Below are positions 1 to 6,046 of a stretch of DNA of 6,106 nt, one piece after another. Position numbers and translations under genes: made by a program. This stretch comes from an uncultured Eubacteriales bacterium. GTDB taxonomy: Bacteria; Bacillota; Clostridia; Christensenellales; UBA1242. The stretch covers positions 1-6,106 of the forward strand of contig CAJJIV010000055.1 of NCBI GenBank assembly GCA_905187655.1. The letters are read 5' to 3'. Below the pieces are notes generated by a model. It worked only from the letters and a program-made list of their open reading frames with translations, searched no databases and had not been told where the DNA came from. Each line of letters opens with the position of its first letter. Positions within the stretch are counted from its first letter, which is position 1.

Positions 1-704
1 TTCATTTCTTGCTTAATTTTGTTTATTGCTGTTTTTTCTATTCTTGAAATATATGACCTAGAAATGTTAAGTTTTTTTGCAACTTCTTTTTGTGTACGAG
101 GTAATTTACCAAATAAACCATAGCGGTAACTTATTATTAAAAGTTCTCGTTTGTCTAATACATTTTTGGCACAACGTTCCATTTTTTCTAGTTCAATTGC
201 TTTATAAGAAGACTCACTTAACTCTTCTGAGTGGTCGCTTATTATATCTTTTAGTGCCATATCGTTTCCGTCTTTGTCGGTGCCAATTGTGGTATCAAAA
301 GATATTTCGGCGTTTAATTTTTTCTCGCTTCTAAGAAGCATTAAAATTTCATTTTCAATACACTTAGATGCATAAGTGCTAAAACTATTTGCTTTTTCGG
401 GGCTAAAAGTTCTTACCGCCTTAATAAGACCAATAGACCCGACGCTAATTAAATCATCATCATCGCTATAATTGCTTTTATATTTATTGCTAATATGAGC
501 AACCAACCTAAGGTTGTGCTTAACCAAAATTTCTTCGGCTTCTGGGTCGGTTTTTCCTTGTTTTTTTGCTTCGCTTATGCGGTCAAAATACATTTTTTCT
601 TGTTCGGGTTTAAGCCGTTTTTCAAAACTGTTTTTGCTTTCTAGTTTTCCGGTAAATAAAAATATTTTAGAAAAGAATTTAATTATTAATTTTAAAAAAT
701 TCAA
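1..704 (-). CDS. sigK: RNA polymerase sporulation sigma factor SigK (pro-sigma-K), C-terminus cut by the window edge
   Basis: Sigma-70 family factor. In the family, SigK directs late mother-cell transcription (coat and cortex genes) during sporulation. The open frame gives 234 residues and runs off the left edge, so only the extreme C-terminus is missing. Region 2 is at about residues 60-130 (HNLRLVAHI, DDLISVGSIGLIKA, TYASKCIENEIL). Region 4 is at about 172-231, with the helix-turn-helix TQKEVAKKLNISRSYISRIEK. HNLRLVAHI and IGTDKDGN resemble B. subtilis SigK (HNLRLVAHI, IGQDKEGN) rather than SigE (RNLRLVVYI), from memory of those proteins. The first ~19 residues are hydrophobic/amphipathic (NFLKLIIKFFSKIFLF) and sit where the SpoIVFB-cleaved pro-sequence lies in B. 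subtilis. The start is TTG at 704-702, chosen because GGAGGG lies 8 nt upstream; the next in-frame Met is residue 38, inside the conserved N-terminal region. The visible gene has no skin-type interruption. SigK identity is strong; processing is inferred. Confidence 0.93.
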   Translation of the reverse strand, partial: MNFLKLIIKFFSKIFLFTGKLESKNSFEKRLKPEQEKMYFDRISEAKKQGKTDPEAEEILVKHNLRLVAHISNKYKSNYSDDDDLISVGSIGLIKAVRTFSPEKANSFSTYASKCIENEILMLLRSEKKLNAEISFDTTIGTDKDGNDMALKDIISDHSEELSESSYKAIELEKMERCAKNVLDKRELLIISYRYGLFGKLPRTQKEVAKKLNISRSYISRIEKTAINKIKQEM

Positions 705-712
705 AACAATTG

Positions 713-718
713 CCCTCC
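713..718 (-). promoter_or_regulatory. Ribosome binding site of sigK (fixes a TTG start)
   Basis: Read on the minus strand, GGAGGG lies 8 nt before the TTG at 704-702. An earlier TTG (707-709) is followed at once by a stop codon in its frame, so the TTG at 704 is the only well-placed start. Confidence 0.8.
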
Positions 719-865
719 ATTAGGTTATGGTAAATTTTATTTCAAGCAATTGTGGTTTATTACAAAATATGTAGGTTTTTGTTGCATTTTAAACAATTTT
801 TGTAACACATATTTTATTTAATAAATATACTGCAAATAGAAATAAAAATAAGGAGTGTAGGCAAT

Positions 866-1450
866 ATGAAAAAATTTTTAACATCTATCTTGGCACTTGC
901 GTTTGTTTTAGTGGGCGCTTTTTCGTTTGTGGGGTGCAAAAGTAGTAGCGGGAAGAAGTTTGTTTATAATGATGTAGAGGTTACAGTAATTAAATCGGTA
1001 TACGAAGGTAAAATTGCAACAACAGAAACAATGAGTTTAACATCATATATTTATACTAGGCTTAATATTACCGAGGGTGATACAATAACACCAGAAATGC
1101 AAGAAGTTGTTAATGATATGCGAGAAGACCTTATGGGGGACTTTGATAAATTTGAGGTAACTCTTTACAAAGATACTGGCAAAGCAATAATTTGCAGTAC
1201 ACCTTGTGAATTTACCGGTAATTATGACCAATCAATAATTAATTTTAATTATACAAAAAACAAAGAAGGCATTCTTGATATTGGCGTTATTTGCCGTGAT
1301 TACGACTTTCAAATGATTTCTCATATAAGTGGCAAGTTAGACAAAAAAACACTTTCTGTGAATGTTTGGGACTATTATGAAGATAGATATTATGGTGACG
1401 ACAGTGTTGGAGATATAGTTTGTAGAACAATTTATTTTGTTTTAGTTTAA
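866..1450 (+). CDS. Hypothetical secreted lipoprotein
   Basis: A 194-residue protein I do not recognise as a named family. Residues 1-23 form a classic lipoprotein signal peptide: MKK, a hydrophobic core, then the lipobox FVGC with the lipidated cysteine at position 24. A short Ser/Gly/Lys linker follows. The mature protein should be anchored to the outer face of the membrane by a diacylglyceryl cysteine. Residues ~96-194 read as alternating beta strands, with a 'FEVTLYKDTGKA...FTGNYD...INFNYT' pattern that resembles the strand-turn-strand layout of lipocalin-like domains; this is only an impression. Four further cysteines (110, 114, 143, 186) could form disulfides. The start has AAGGAG at 850-855, 10 nt before the ATG. 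The gene is divergent from sigK across 161 bp and is followed by its own terminator, so it is probably monocistronic. A link to sporulation is not shown. Confidence 0.85.
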   Translation: MKKFLTSILALAFVLVGAFSFVGCKSSSGKKFVYNDVEVTVIKSVYEGKIATTETMSLTSYIYTRLNITEGDTITPEMQEVVNDMREDLMGDFDKFEVTLYKDTGKAIICSTPCEFTGNYDQSIINFNYTKNKEGILDIGVICRDYDFQMISHISGKLDKKTLSVNVWDYYEDRYYGDDSVGDIVCRTIYFVLV

Positions 1451-1483
1451 AACTTTATTAGTTAAAAGTAATTAATAATTGAT

Positions 1484-1523
1484 GCAAAAGCCTTAATGGA
1501 AATTAAGTGCTTTTGTGTTTTTT
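1484..1523 (+). terminator. Intrinsic terminator of the lipoprotein gene
   Basis: CAAAAGC and CTTAAT on the left pair with ATTAAG and GCTTTTG on the right, with a small bulge and a GGAA-type loop. The tract TGTTTTTT follows. It lies about 35 nt after the stop codon at 1450. Confidence 0.8.
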
Positions 1524-1880
1524 GGTTAAAAATATAGAAACAAATAGTGGTGGCAAGCAAAAATTTTAATGGGCTACAGCGACAAGTTTTTGTTGCCCAT
1601 AAAAACACTCGCACAGGCGGTTTTGTGGCAAATTGATACAAATTTAGGGCTAATTTTATGGTTGTGAAAATTTACAAGTTGATTATTTATAAAAATTTAT
1701 ATGTTTTTGCTGTTTAAAGATTAAAAATTTTTAATTGTAAATTTTGTTATAGTTTAACTAAAAAATGGGGGTATTATTTGTGCAAAAAATAATAATTAAT
1801 CCACAATAGTTATAGCGGTTATTTTGGTAATTACAAAAATTAAACAAGTAAAAATATTAGCCAAAAACAATATTAAAAAT
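1524..1880. other. AT-rich intergenic stretch without a recognisable gene
   Basis: About 360 nt between the lipoprotein terminator and the pnuC promoter. I see no open frame with a ribosome binding site on either strand. It holds a bulged hairpin at 1564-1605, a perfect 16-bp AT-only palindrome (ATTAAAAATTTTTAAT, 1720-1735), and a perfect 11-bp inverted repeat, AAAATTTACAA at 1667-1677 and TTGTAAATTTT at 1735-1745. I recognise no riboswitch consensus. The AT repeats may be chance products of base composition. Confidence 0.6.
1564..1605. repeat. Bulged hairpin in the intergenic region
   Basis: ATGGGC (1569-1574) pairs with GCCCAT (1595-1600). Inside it GACAA (1581-1585) pairs with TTGTT (1590-1594, one G-T), leaving loop GTTT and a 6-nt bulge TACAGC on the left arm only. 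Outside, TTTT (1564-1567) can pair with AAAA (1602-1605) past one A-A mismatch. The right arm is therefore continuous while the left is bulged. No T-run follows on the plus strand, so it does not look like a terminator. Function unknown. Confidence 0.55.
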
Positions 1881-1910
1881 TTGCGAAAAAAATACTATGT
1901 GTGATACAAT
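1881..1910 (+). promoter_or_regulatory. Probable SigA promoter of pnuC
   Basis: TTGCGA (1881-1886), an 18-bp spacer, then TACAAT (1905-1910) preceded by the TGn of an extended -10 (1902-1904). Transcription would start near 1917, giving a leader of about 24 nt. That is too short to hold a riboswitch. Confidence 0.6.
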
Positions 1911-1940
1911 TAATAAAGATATAAGGTAAGGTGACTTAAG

Positions 1941-3017
1941 ATGATTTTACAAACTCCAATAGTAGGAATTAATTCTTCTTCAGAAGAACTAACTGTTAAG
2001 CCAGAAAAGGATACACAAGCAGGTGTGCCTGCAAGTCAGACTGGTGTTAATTTGATTACTCCAAAAACAAAAGCAAAACAGGTGTATGGGCATATGTCTG
2101 CAAAGCCAAATTCTAACGGAACGGTTGGCAGAAGTAATGGTGTTATTAATGTTTCAAGAGATGCTGAAAAAAGAATACGCAATGAAGTTATTGCAGGGCT
2201 TATTCAGCGAGTGGGTAAGTTTGAAGTTGTTTGGTATCCTACTTTTTTTGTTTTGGGGTTGTTGTGTTTAATTTTAATTCCAATATTCACAAAACTTTCT
2301 ACTGTTGAAGTATTGTTGTTGTGCTTTTCGGTAACTAGTTTGTGGTTTTCAATGGTGGCAAACAACCTTGTTGCGCGTGGCTATCGCATTGGCTTGCTTT
2401 TGTCTACTATTAGCATGTGCTTTTATGTTGTGGTATGTTTAATTCAGAGTGTATGGGGCGAGGTTATTATTAACATAGCAATGTACATACCGCTAGAAAT
2501 TATTGGCTTTTTTAAGTGGAAGAATGCAAGTGATGGTGGCAAAATTAGTTCGGTTAAAAAAATGACAACAAAAGACATTGCAATTTATTTGTCTAGTTTG
2601 GTTGGGCTTTGTGCTGTTATCTGGGCAATCTTAGAATTTGCTATTAACCAGCAGTTTGCAATTTTTAATGCACTTTCAATTTCTGCATGTGTAATAGGTA
2701 ACATAGTAAGAAATAAGAAATATCTAGAAACTTGGTATTTTTACATGACATCAAATACTTCAGCAATAATTTTATGGGCATTAACCATATTTGCTGGCGG
2801 TGATGGCTTAACCTTGGTTGTATTGCCATCTATGTTTAGTTTTATGGCAACACTTTCAAACAACTTTAATGGAATTTCAATTTGGGCAACACTATACCGA
2901 AACGAAAACAAAAATGGTGGTGTATATCTTGCTCAACGTCCAGTTAATATTAAAAAGGTTGCAAAGTTAAAACGAATGTATAGAAATATGGTTTGCAAAG
3001 AAACTGATAAAGTGTAA
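1941..3017 (+). CDS. pnuC: PnuC-family nicotinamide riboside/mononucleotide transporter with long N-terminal extension
   Basis: A 358-residue membrane protein. PnuC proteins let vitamin B3 precursors (nicotinamide riboside, sometimes nicotinamide mononucleotide) cross the membrane for NAD synthesis. The family core is clear: residues ~139-195 (NNLVARGYRIG...GEVIINIAMYIPLEIIGFFKWKN) match the usual 'lvakgk...GEvilNl.yy.pmq.iGff.Wkk' block. Later come ETWYFYMTSNTSAIILW (263-279) and the closing FNGISIWATLYR (309-320). Hydrophobic segments lie at about 97-117, 121-142, 147-170, 174-192, 211-234, 238-257, 264-285 and 289-317. Residues 1-95 are an extra hydrophilic, Ser/Thr/Lys/Gln-rich tail, probably cytosolic and disordered; members are usually about 200-260 residues. 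AAGGTGA (1928-1934) lies 6 nt before the ATG. A later start at Met52 (2094) is possible but has a weaker, distant RBS. A Tyr replaces the second Trp of the common WxxW motif (265-268). The gene stands alone between its promoter and terminator. Exact substrate not determined. Confidence 0.87.
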   Translation: MILQTPIVGINSSSEELTVKPEKDTQAGVPASQTGVNLITPKTKAKQVYGHMSAKPNSNGTVGRSNGVINVSRDAEKRIRNEVIAGLIQRVGKFEVVWYPTFFVLGLLCLILIPIFTKLSTVEVLLLCFSVTSLWFSMVANNLVARGYRIGLLLSTISMCFYVVVCLIQSVWGEVIINIAMYIPLEIIGFFKWKNASDGGKISSVKKMTTKDIAIYLSSLVGLCAVIWAILEFAINQQFAIFNALSISACVIGNIVRNKKYLETWYFYMTSNTSAIILWALTIFAGGDGLTLVVLPSMFSFMATLSNNFNGISIWATLYRNENKNGGVYLAQRPVNIKKVAKLKRMYRNMVCKETDKV

Positions 3018-3031
3018 GATGTAATATCTTT

Positions 3032-3053
3032 AACCCGCTTTATAGCGGTTTTT
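3032..3053 (+). terminator. Intrinsic terminator of pnuC
   Basis: CCGCT-TTAT-AGCGG hairpin, extended by flanking A/T pairs and followed by a TTTTT run, 14 nt after the stop codon. Short but well placed. Confidence 0.75.
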
Positions 3054-3134
3054 GGTTTATTTAAAGTAGATTAAAAATGGGGCAGAGATAAGCCCTTTAA
3101 TTAAAACTTACTTAATATTTAATTATATTTGCTA

Positions 3135-3163
3135 TTGACAAAAGTTGGGTTCGGGCTTATAAT
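3135..3163 (+). promoter_or_regulatory. Consensus SigA promoter of rnpB
   Basis: TTGACA (3135-3140), exactly 17 bp, then TATAAT (3158-3163): a perfect match to the vegetative consensus. The predicted start, about 7 nt after the -10, is the G at 3170, which is also the first base of helix P1 of the RNase P RNA. Strong constitutive transcription fits an essential abundant RNA. Confidence 0.92.
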
Positions 3164-3169
3164 TTAAGT

Positions 3170-3610
3170 GTTAGTTGAACTGTCGCGCATAACTTAGCAA
3201 GATGAAGTGCAGTTGTAAATTGTTAAGGGAAAACCTAACTAATTTATAGTTGTTTAGTTGCTAAGAAAGTGAGGAAAGTCCGAGCATCAAAGAGCAGTCT
3301 GCTTGCTAACGGCAAGCCGGGGAAACCCGAGGAAGAGTGCAACAGAAATAAACCGCCATAAAAATTTTTTTATGGTAAGGATGGAAACGCAGGGTAAGAG
3401 CCTACGAACCAATTTGGTGACAAGTTGGTGCTGTAAACTCCAGATGATGCAAGACTAAGGGCACATTGCCACCCCCATTAGAGCAGTTAATACTGTTCTG
3501 GCAATAAGGATTGCTCGTCCGCCCTTTTTGTTCGCAACAGACCTTGTTGGCAACAGCAAGGCAAGATAGATGACAGTTTTAAACAGAACTCGGCTTATAG
3601 GCTAACTAAA
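3170..3610 (+). ncRNA. rnpB: RNase P RNA (bacterial class A-like)
   Basis: Catalytic RNA of ribonuclease P, which removes 5' leaders from precursor tRNAs. Conserved blocks seen: GAGGAAAGTCCGAGC (3271-3285), GTGCAACAGAAATAAACCGCC (starting near 3337), a GTAAGAG block, CTGTAAACTCC, and ACAGAACTCGGCTTAT near the 3' end. Helices found by pairing: P1 (3170-3176/3600-3606), P2 (AACTGTC 3178-3184/GACAGTT 3572-3578), P3 (CTTAGCAA 3193-3200/TTGCTAAG 3258-3265), P4 including CCGAG 3280-3284/CTCGG 3589-3593, P15 (AAGGGC 3457-3462/GCCCTT 3521-3526), P16 (ATTGCC 3465-3470/GGCAAT 3500-3505), P17 (AGAGCAG 3480-3486/CTGTTCT 3493-3499), and P18 (3542-3549/3554-3561) with a GCAA tetraloop. CCGAG/CTCGG is a compensated change relative to E. 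coli CCGGG/CCCGG. At ~440 nt it is longer than E. coli's 377, partly through a large P3. The 3' end is approximate. Confidence 0.96.
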
Positions 3611-3611
3611 C

Positions 3612-3651
3612 AAAAGCATCAGAAGTTATTTCTGGTGCTTTTGCATTTTTT
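3612..3651 (+). terminator. Intrinsic terminator of rnpB
   Basis: A 13-bp stem, AAAAGCATCAGAA (3612-3624) with TTCTGGTGCTTTT (3630-3642, one G-T pair), loop GTTAT, then a T6 run at 3646-3651. It begins within a few bases of the 3' strand of P1, so the mature RNA must be trimmed from a precursor carrying this hairpin. Confidence 0.92.
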
Positions 3652-3695
3652 ATGTGATAATTTATAATAAAATTTTGCTAGGGCTGTTAATTAAT

Positions 3696-3725
3696 TTGCC
3701 AAGACAATTGTGTATATGCTAAAAT
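3696..3725 (+). promoter_or_regulatory. Probable SigA promoter of helD
   Basis: TTGCCA (3696-3701), an 18-bp spacer, TAAAAT (3720-3725) preceded by TGC, an extended -10. Transcription would start near 3732, leaving a leader of about 90 nt before the helD ATG. Confidence 0.55.
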
Positions 3726-3728
3726 GCT

Positions 3729-3799
3729 ATTAGGGGTAATGTTAAATTTATTTGGTTTATAAATTAATTTTAAGACAATAATAATGCCATTAACCTAAT
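3729..3799 (+). promoter_or_regulatory. Imperfect inverted repeat spanning the helD leader
   Basis: ATTAGG (3729-3734) and TAATG (3737-3741) pair with CCTAAT (3794-3799) and CATTA (3788-3792), separated by a small internal loop. A nested AATTTAT (3745-3751)/ATAAATT (3759-3765) hairpin lies between. The outer arm ends 8 nt before the Shine-Dalgarno. The predicted transcription start (~3732) falls within the left arm, so it could be a DNA-level operator instead of an RNA fold, or chance. Confidence 0.35.
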
Positions 3800-3807
3800 T
3801 GCTGAAT

Positions 3808-3814
3808 AAGGAGG
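3808..3814 (+). promoter_or_regulatory. Ribosome binding site of helD (decides the start)
   Basis: AAGGAGG, a full-strength Shine-Dalgarno, lies 8 nt before the ATG at 3823. It lies inside the frame opened by the in-frame TTG at 3799, which argues that translation begins at 3823. Confidence 0.9.
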
Positions 3815-3822
3815 GCAAAACT

Positions 3823-6000
3823 ATGATTTCTAAGCAGGAACTAAGAAGTGAGCAAGATTATTTAAAATCGGTTTTATATGTTCTTGAAAAGGAAATTGCA
3901 AAAAAAGAAGCCGGCAAAGAACAACTTGAAGAAGATATTAACAAAACTATGCGTTATATATGGGAAGCAGGTAGTACCGAAGCTGATGACTACATTGCAA
4001 GCGAGCAGTCGGTAAGGCAACTTAACCGTGGTGTTATTGAACGTGACCATAGCTTAAAGGCATATCGCAGAATGATTGCAAGTGCCTATTTTGCAAGGGT
4101 AGACATAGAGCAAGATGGCGAAAAGTTTCCTGTTTATCTTGGTATTGCTAGTTTAAAAGATGGCAATGAGTTTTATGTTTACGACTGGCGTGCGCCAATA
4201 TGTTCGCCATTTTATGATAGTGATATTGGGGATACAAGTTATGTATTGCCTGATGGCACGGTGCAAAACGCAAAGGTGACACTAAAACGCCAATATAAAA
4301 TAGAGAATGACAAGATATTTGAAATTTTTGACACAGATATGCAAGTGGTAGATGAAGTGTTGTCTAAAATTTTAGCTTCATCTGGTTCAACAAAAATGAA
4401 GAATATTGTTGCCACCATTCAAAAGGAACAGAACCGCATAATAAGAAAACAGGATGTGGATATATTGGCGGTAATTGGACCTGCTGGTAGCGGAAAGACC
4501 AGTGTTGCACTTCACCGAATTGCATATTTGCTTTATGTAGACAAAGATAACCTAAATAAAAACAATATGCTTATTTTGTCTCCTAACGAAACTTTTAGTG
4601 ACTATATTAGTGATGTCTTGCCACAAATGGGTGAAGACAATGTTTACCAAACAACTTTTTATGATTATGTTCAGGCGTTTACTAAGGAATTTAAAATTAA
4701 GAACAATATGAACACCGTTTATGAAGAACTGTTTAATGAGAAAAAGACGGCGTTTTATAATTCAATTAAATTTAAGTTCTGGCCTGGTTATATTAAACTA
4801 ATAGAAGAAGAAATAAAAAACAAAAAGCTTAAACTTTTTGGCATTGAAAAAGATGTGGAATTAGATGGTCAACTTATGGCAAGCAGTGAATTTTTGGCTA
4901 GGTATGTAGAAAATAGTTTAAACGACAGTGATATGACCATAATTGAACAGTCGAAACTTGTTAACGAAAAGATTATGAATATCGCATCGGTAAGGCTAGT
5001 TAACAATGCAAAGGGCAAAGCAAAGTTAACTAAACAATTAAATTTAGTAGTTAAAAAAATATCTGCAAAAAATGTATATACCGAACTATATTCTAACCTA
5101 GAAGAGTTTATTAGCAAAGTTCAAAATATTTATAACGAACTTGGTACCACCAAGCAAGATCGTTTGACCATTAAAGAACTTAAAGAAGTTTTTGAATATA
5201 CCGCAGACAACCTTTCTAAAGGTCTTTTAAGTTATGAAGATGTAAACCCATATATGTATTTAAAGGAAAGAATTAGTGGGCTTAGCGAACAACATTATAT
5301 TAAGCAAGTTGTTATAGATGAAGCGCAAGACTATTCTCTTGTGCAATATAAGGTAATTGAACATGCTTTTCGCCGTGCACAAATTACACTTCTTGGTGAT
5401 GTGAACCAGTCTATTATGCCGTTTGTTAATTATGAAGATTTTGACAGTGTTCTGTCTATACTTCAAGGTGGCAGAGCTAGAATTAAAACAGAGACACAGT
5501 ATTTAACTAAAACTTATCGTAGCACTGTGGAAATTAACGACTTTGCAAATAAAATAATATCAAACTCCAACAACTTAATTAAGGCCAGGTTAGACCGCCA
5601 CGGTGATGAAGTTTTGGTACAAAAAGATGATGCTATAGGTACCAGAAGTCAACTTGTTAAAGATGCACTAGAGCTAAAATCTAAGTATAATACCGTTGCA
5701 ATTATTTATAAAACTGAACGGGAATGTCGAGATTTTTTGAAGCAAATTTCAAAATCACCCGAAAGCAAGAAGTTTATATTTATGATGGATGGCGAAAACA
5801 ATTTTAGTTCTGACCGTGTTATGGTTATGCCAGTGTATATTGCAAAAGGTCTTGAATTTGATGCCGTACTTGTTCCAAAGGCAAATGAAAACAATTATAA
5901 TGCGAAAAATAAAAAGTTGTTTTATGTTGCCGTTACCCGTGCAATGAATAAGTTGAATATTTATTATGATGATATTCCTAGTTCACTTATATTAAAATAA
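3823..6000 (+). CDS. helD: HelD-like UvrD/Rep-family ATPase (RNA polymerase recycling factor)
   Basis: A 725-residue superfamily 1 helicase-like ATPase of the HelD group. In B. subtilis, HelD binds RNA polymerase, inserts a coiled coil into the secondary channel and uses ATP-driven movement to release stalled or post-termination polymerase. Seen here: an N-terminal charged coiled coil (about 1-85); the HelD block VYDWRAPICSPFYD (119-132); MKNIVATIQKEQN (192-204) just before Walker A GPAGSGKTS (219-227); LILSPNETFSDYISDVLP (250-267); a Lys/Glu-rich insert (about 290-480) where HelD carries its clamp-like arm; Walker B VVIDEAQDYS (496-505); LLGDVNQSI (523-531); TYRST (564-568); GLEFD (676-680); and FYVAVTRAM (700-708). 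All core ATPase motifs are intact and the end just after motif VI is normal. It is slightly shorter than B. subtilis HelD (~774). It has its own promoter and terminator, so rnpB is just a neighbour. A UvrD/PcrA DNA helicase is unlikely given the HelD-specific N-terminal blocks. Confidence 0.93.
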   Translation: MISKQELRSEQDYLKSVLYVLEKEIAKKEAGKEQLEEDINKTMRYIWEAGSTEADDYIASEQSVRQLNRGVIERDHSLKAYRRMIASAYFARVDIEQDGEKFPVYLGIASLKDGNEFYVYDWRAPICSPFYDSDIGDTSYVLPDGTVQNAKVTLKRQYKIENDKIFEIFDTDMQVVDEVLSKILASSGSTKMKNIVATIQKEQNRIIRKQDVDILAVIGPAGSGKTSVALHRIAYLLYVDKDNLNKNNMLILSPNETFSDYISDVLPQMGEDNVYQTTFYDYVQAFTKEFKIKNNMNTVYEELFNEKKTAFYNSIKFKFWPGYIKLIEEEIKNKKLKLFGIEKDVELDGQLMASSEFLARYVENSLNDSDMTIIEQSKLVNEKIMNIASVRLVNNAKGKAKLTKQLNLVVKKISAKNVYTELYSNLEEFISKVQNIYNELGTTKQDRLTIKELKEVFEYTADNLSKGLLSYEDVNPYMYLKERISGLSEQHYIKQVVIDEAQDYSLVQYKVIEHAFRRAQITLLGDVNQSIMPFVNYEDFDSVLSILQGGRARIKTETQYLTKTYRSTVEINDFANKIISNSNNLIKARLDRHGDEVLVQKDDAIGTRSQLVKDALELKSKYNTVAIIYKTERECRDFLKQISKSPESKKFIFMMDGENNFSSDRVMVMPVYIAKGLEFDAVLVPKANENNYNAKNKKLFYVAVTRAMNKLNIYYDDIPSSLILK

Positions 6001-6015
6001 TTAAACTTAATTATT

Positions 6016-6046
6016 AAGAGAAGAAGCATTGTTTCTTCTCTTTTTT
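6016..6046 (+). terminator. Intrinsic terminator of helD
   Basis: A perfect 10-bp stem, AAGAGAAGAA (6016-6025) with TTCTTCTCTT (6033-6042), loop GCATTGT, running into a T6 tract (6041-6046), 15 nt after the stop codon. The remaining 60 nt to the window end show no supportable gene or promoter. Confidence 0.92.

Noticed and set aside
77..723. Two plus-strand open frames (77-334 and 514-723)
   Set aside because: They lie antisense to sigK, whose minus-strand frame carries clear conserved sigma-factor motifs throughout. Their products look like random low-complexity sequence and have no convincing RBS.
705..800. SigE-type promoter for sigK on the minus strand
   Set aside because: I looked for an ATATT-like -35 about 14 bp from a CATACAAT-like -10. 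Partial matches such as CATAACC exist, but with no matching -35 or too close to the RBS.
800..831. Possible promoter of the lipoprotein gene: TTGTAA (800-805) and TATACT (826-831)
   Set aside because: The spacer is 20 bp, too long for a normal SigA promoter, and no better -35 is present. TATACT may still be a real -10, but I cannot support the pair.
1043..1231. Minus-strand open frame inside the lipoprotein gene
   Set aside because: It is antisense to a gene with a good signal peptide, RBS and terminator, and has no RBS or recognisable motifs of its own. The same applies to the minus-strand frames inside helD (4869-5117, 5260-5466, 5706-5894).
1524..1940. Riboswitch upstream of pnuC (for example the NAD+-II class)
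   Set aside because: The likely promoter leaves only about 24 nt of leader, and I see no recognisable aptamer consensus further upstream.
3799..3822. Upstream TTG start that would add 8 residues to HelD
   Set aside because: The added codons contain the AAGGAGG Shine-Dalgarno itself, and no RBS precedes the TTG. ATG at 3823 is ideally spaced.
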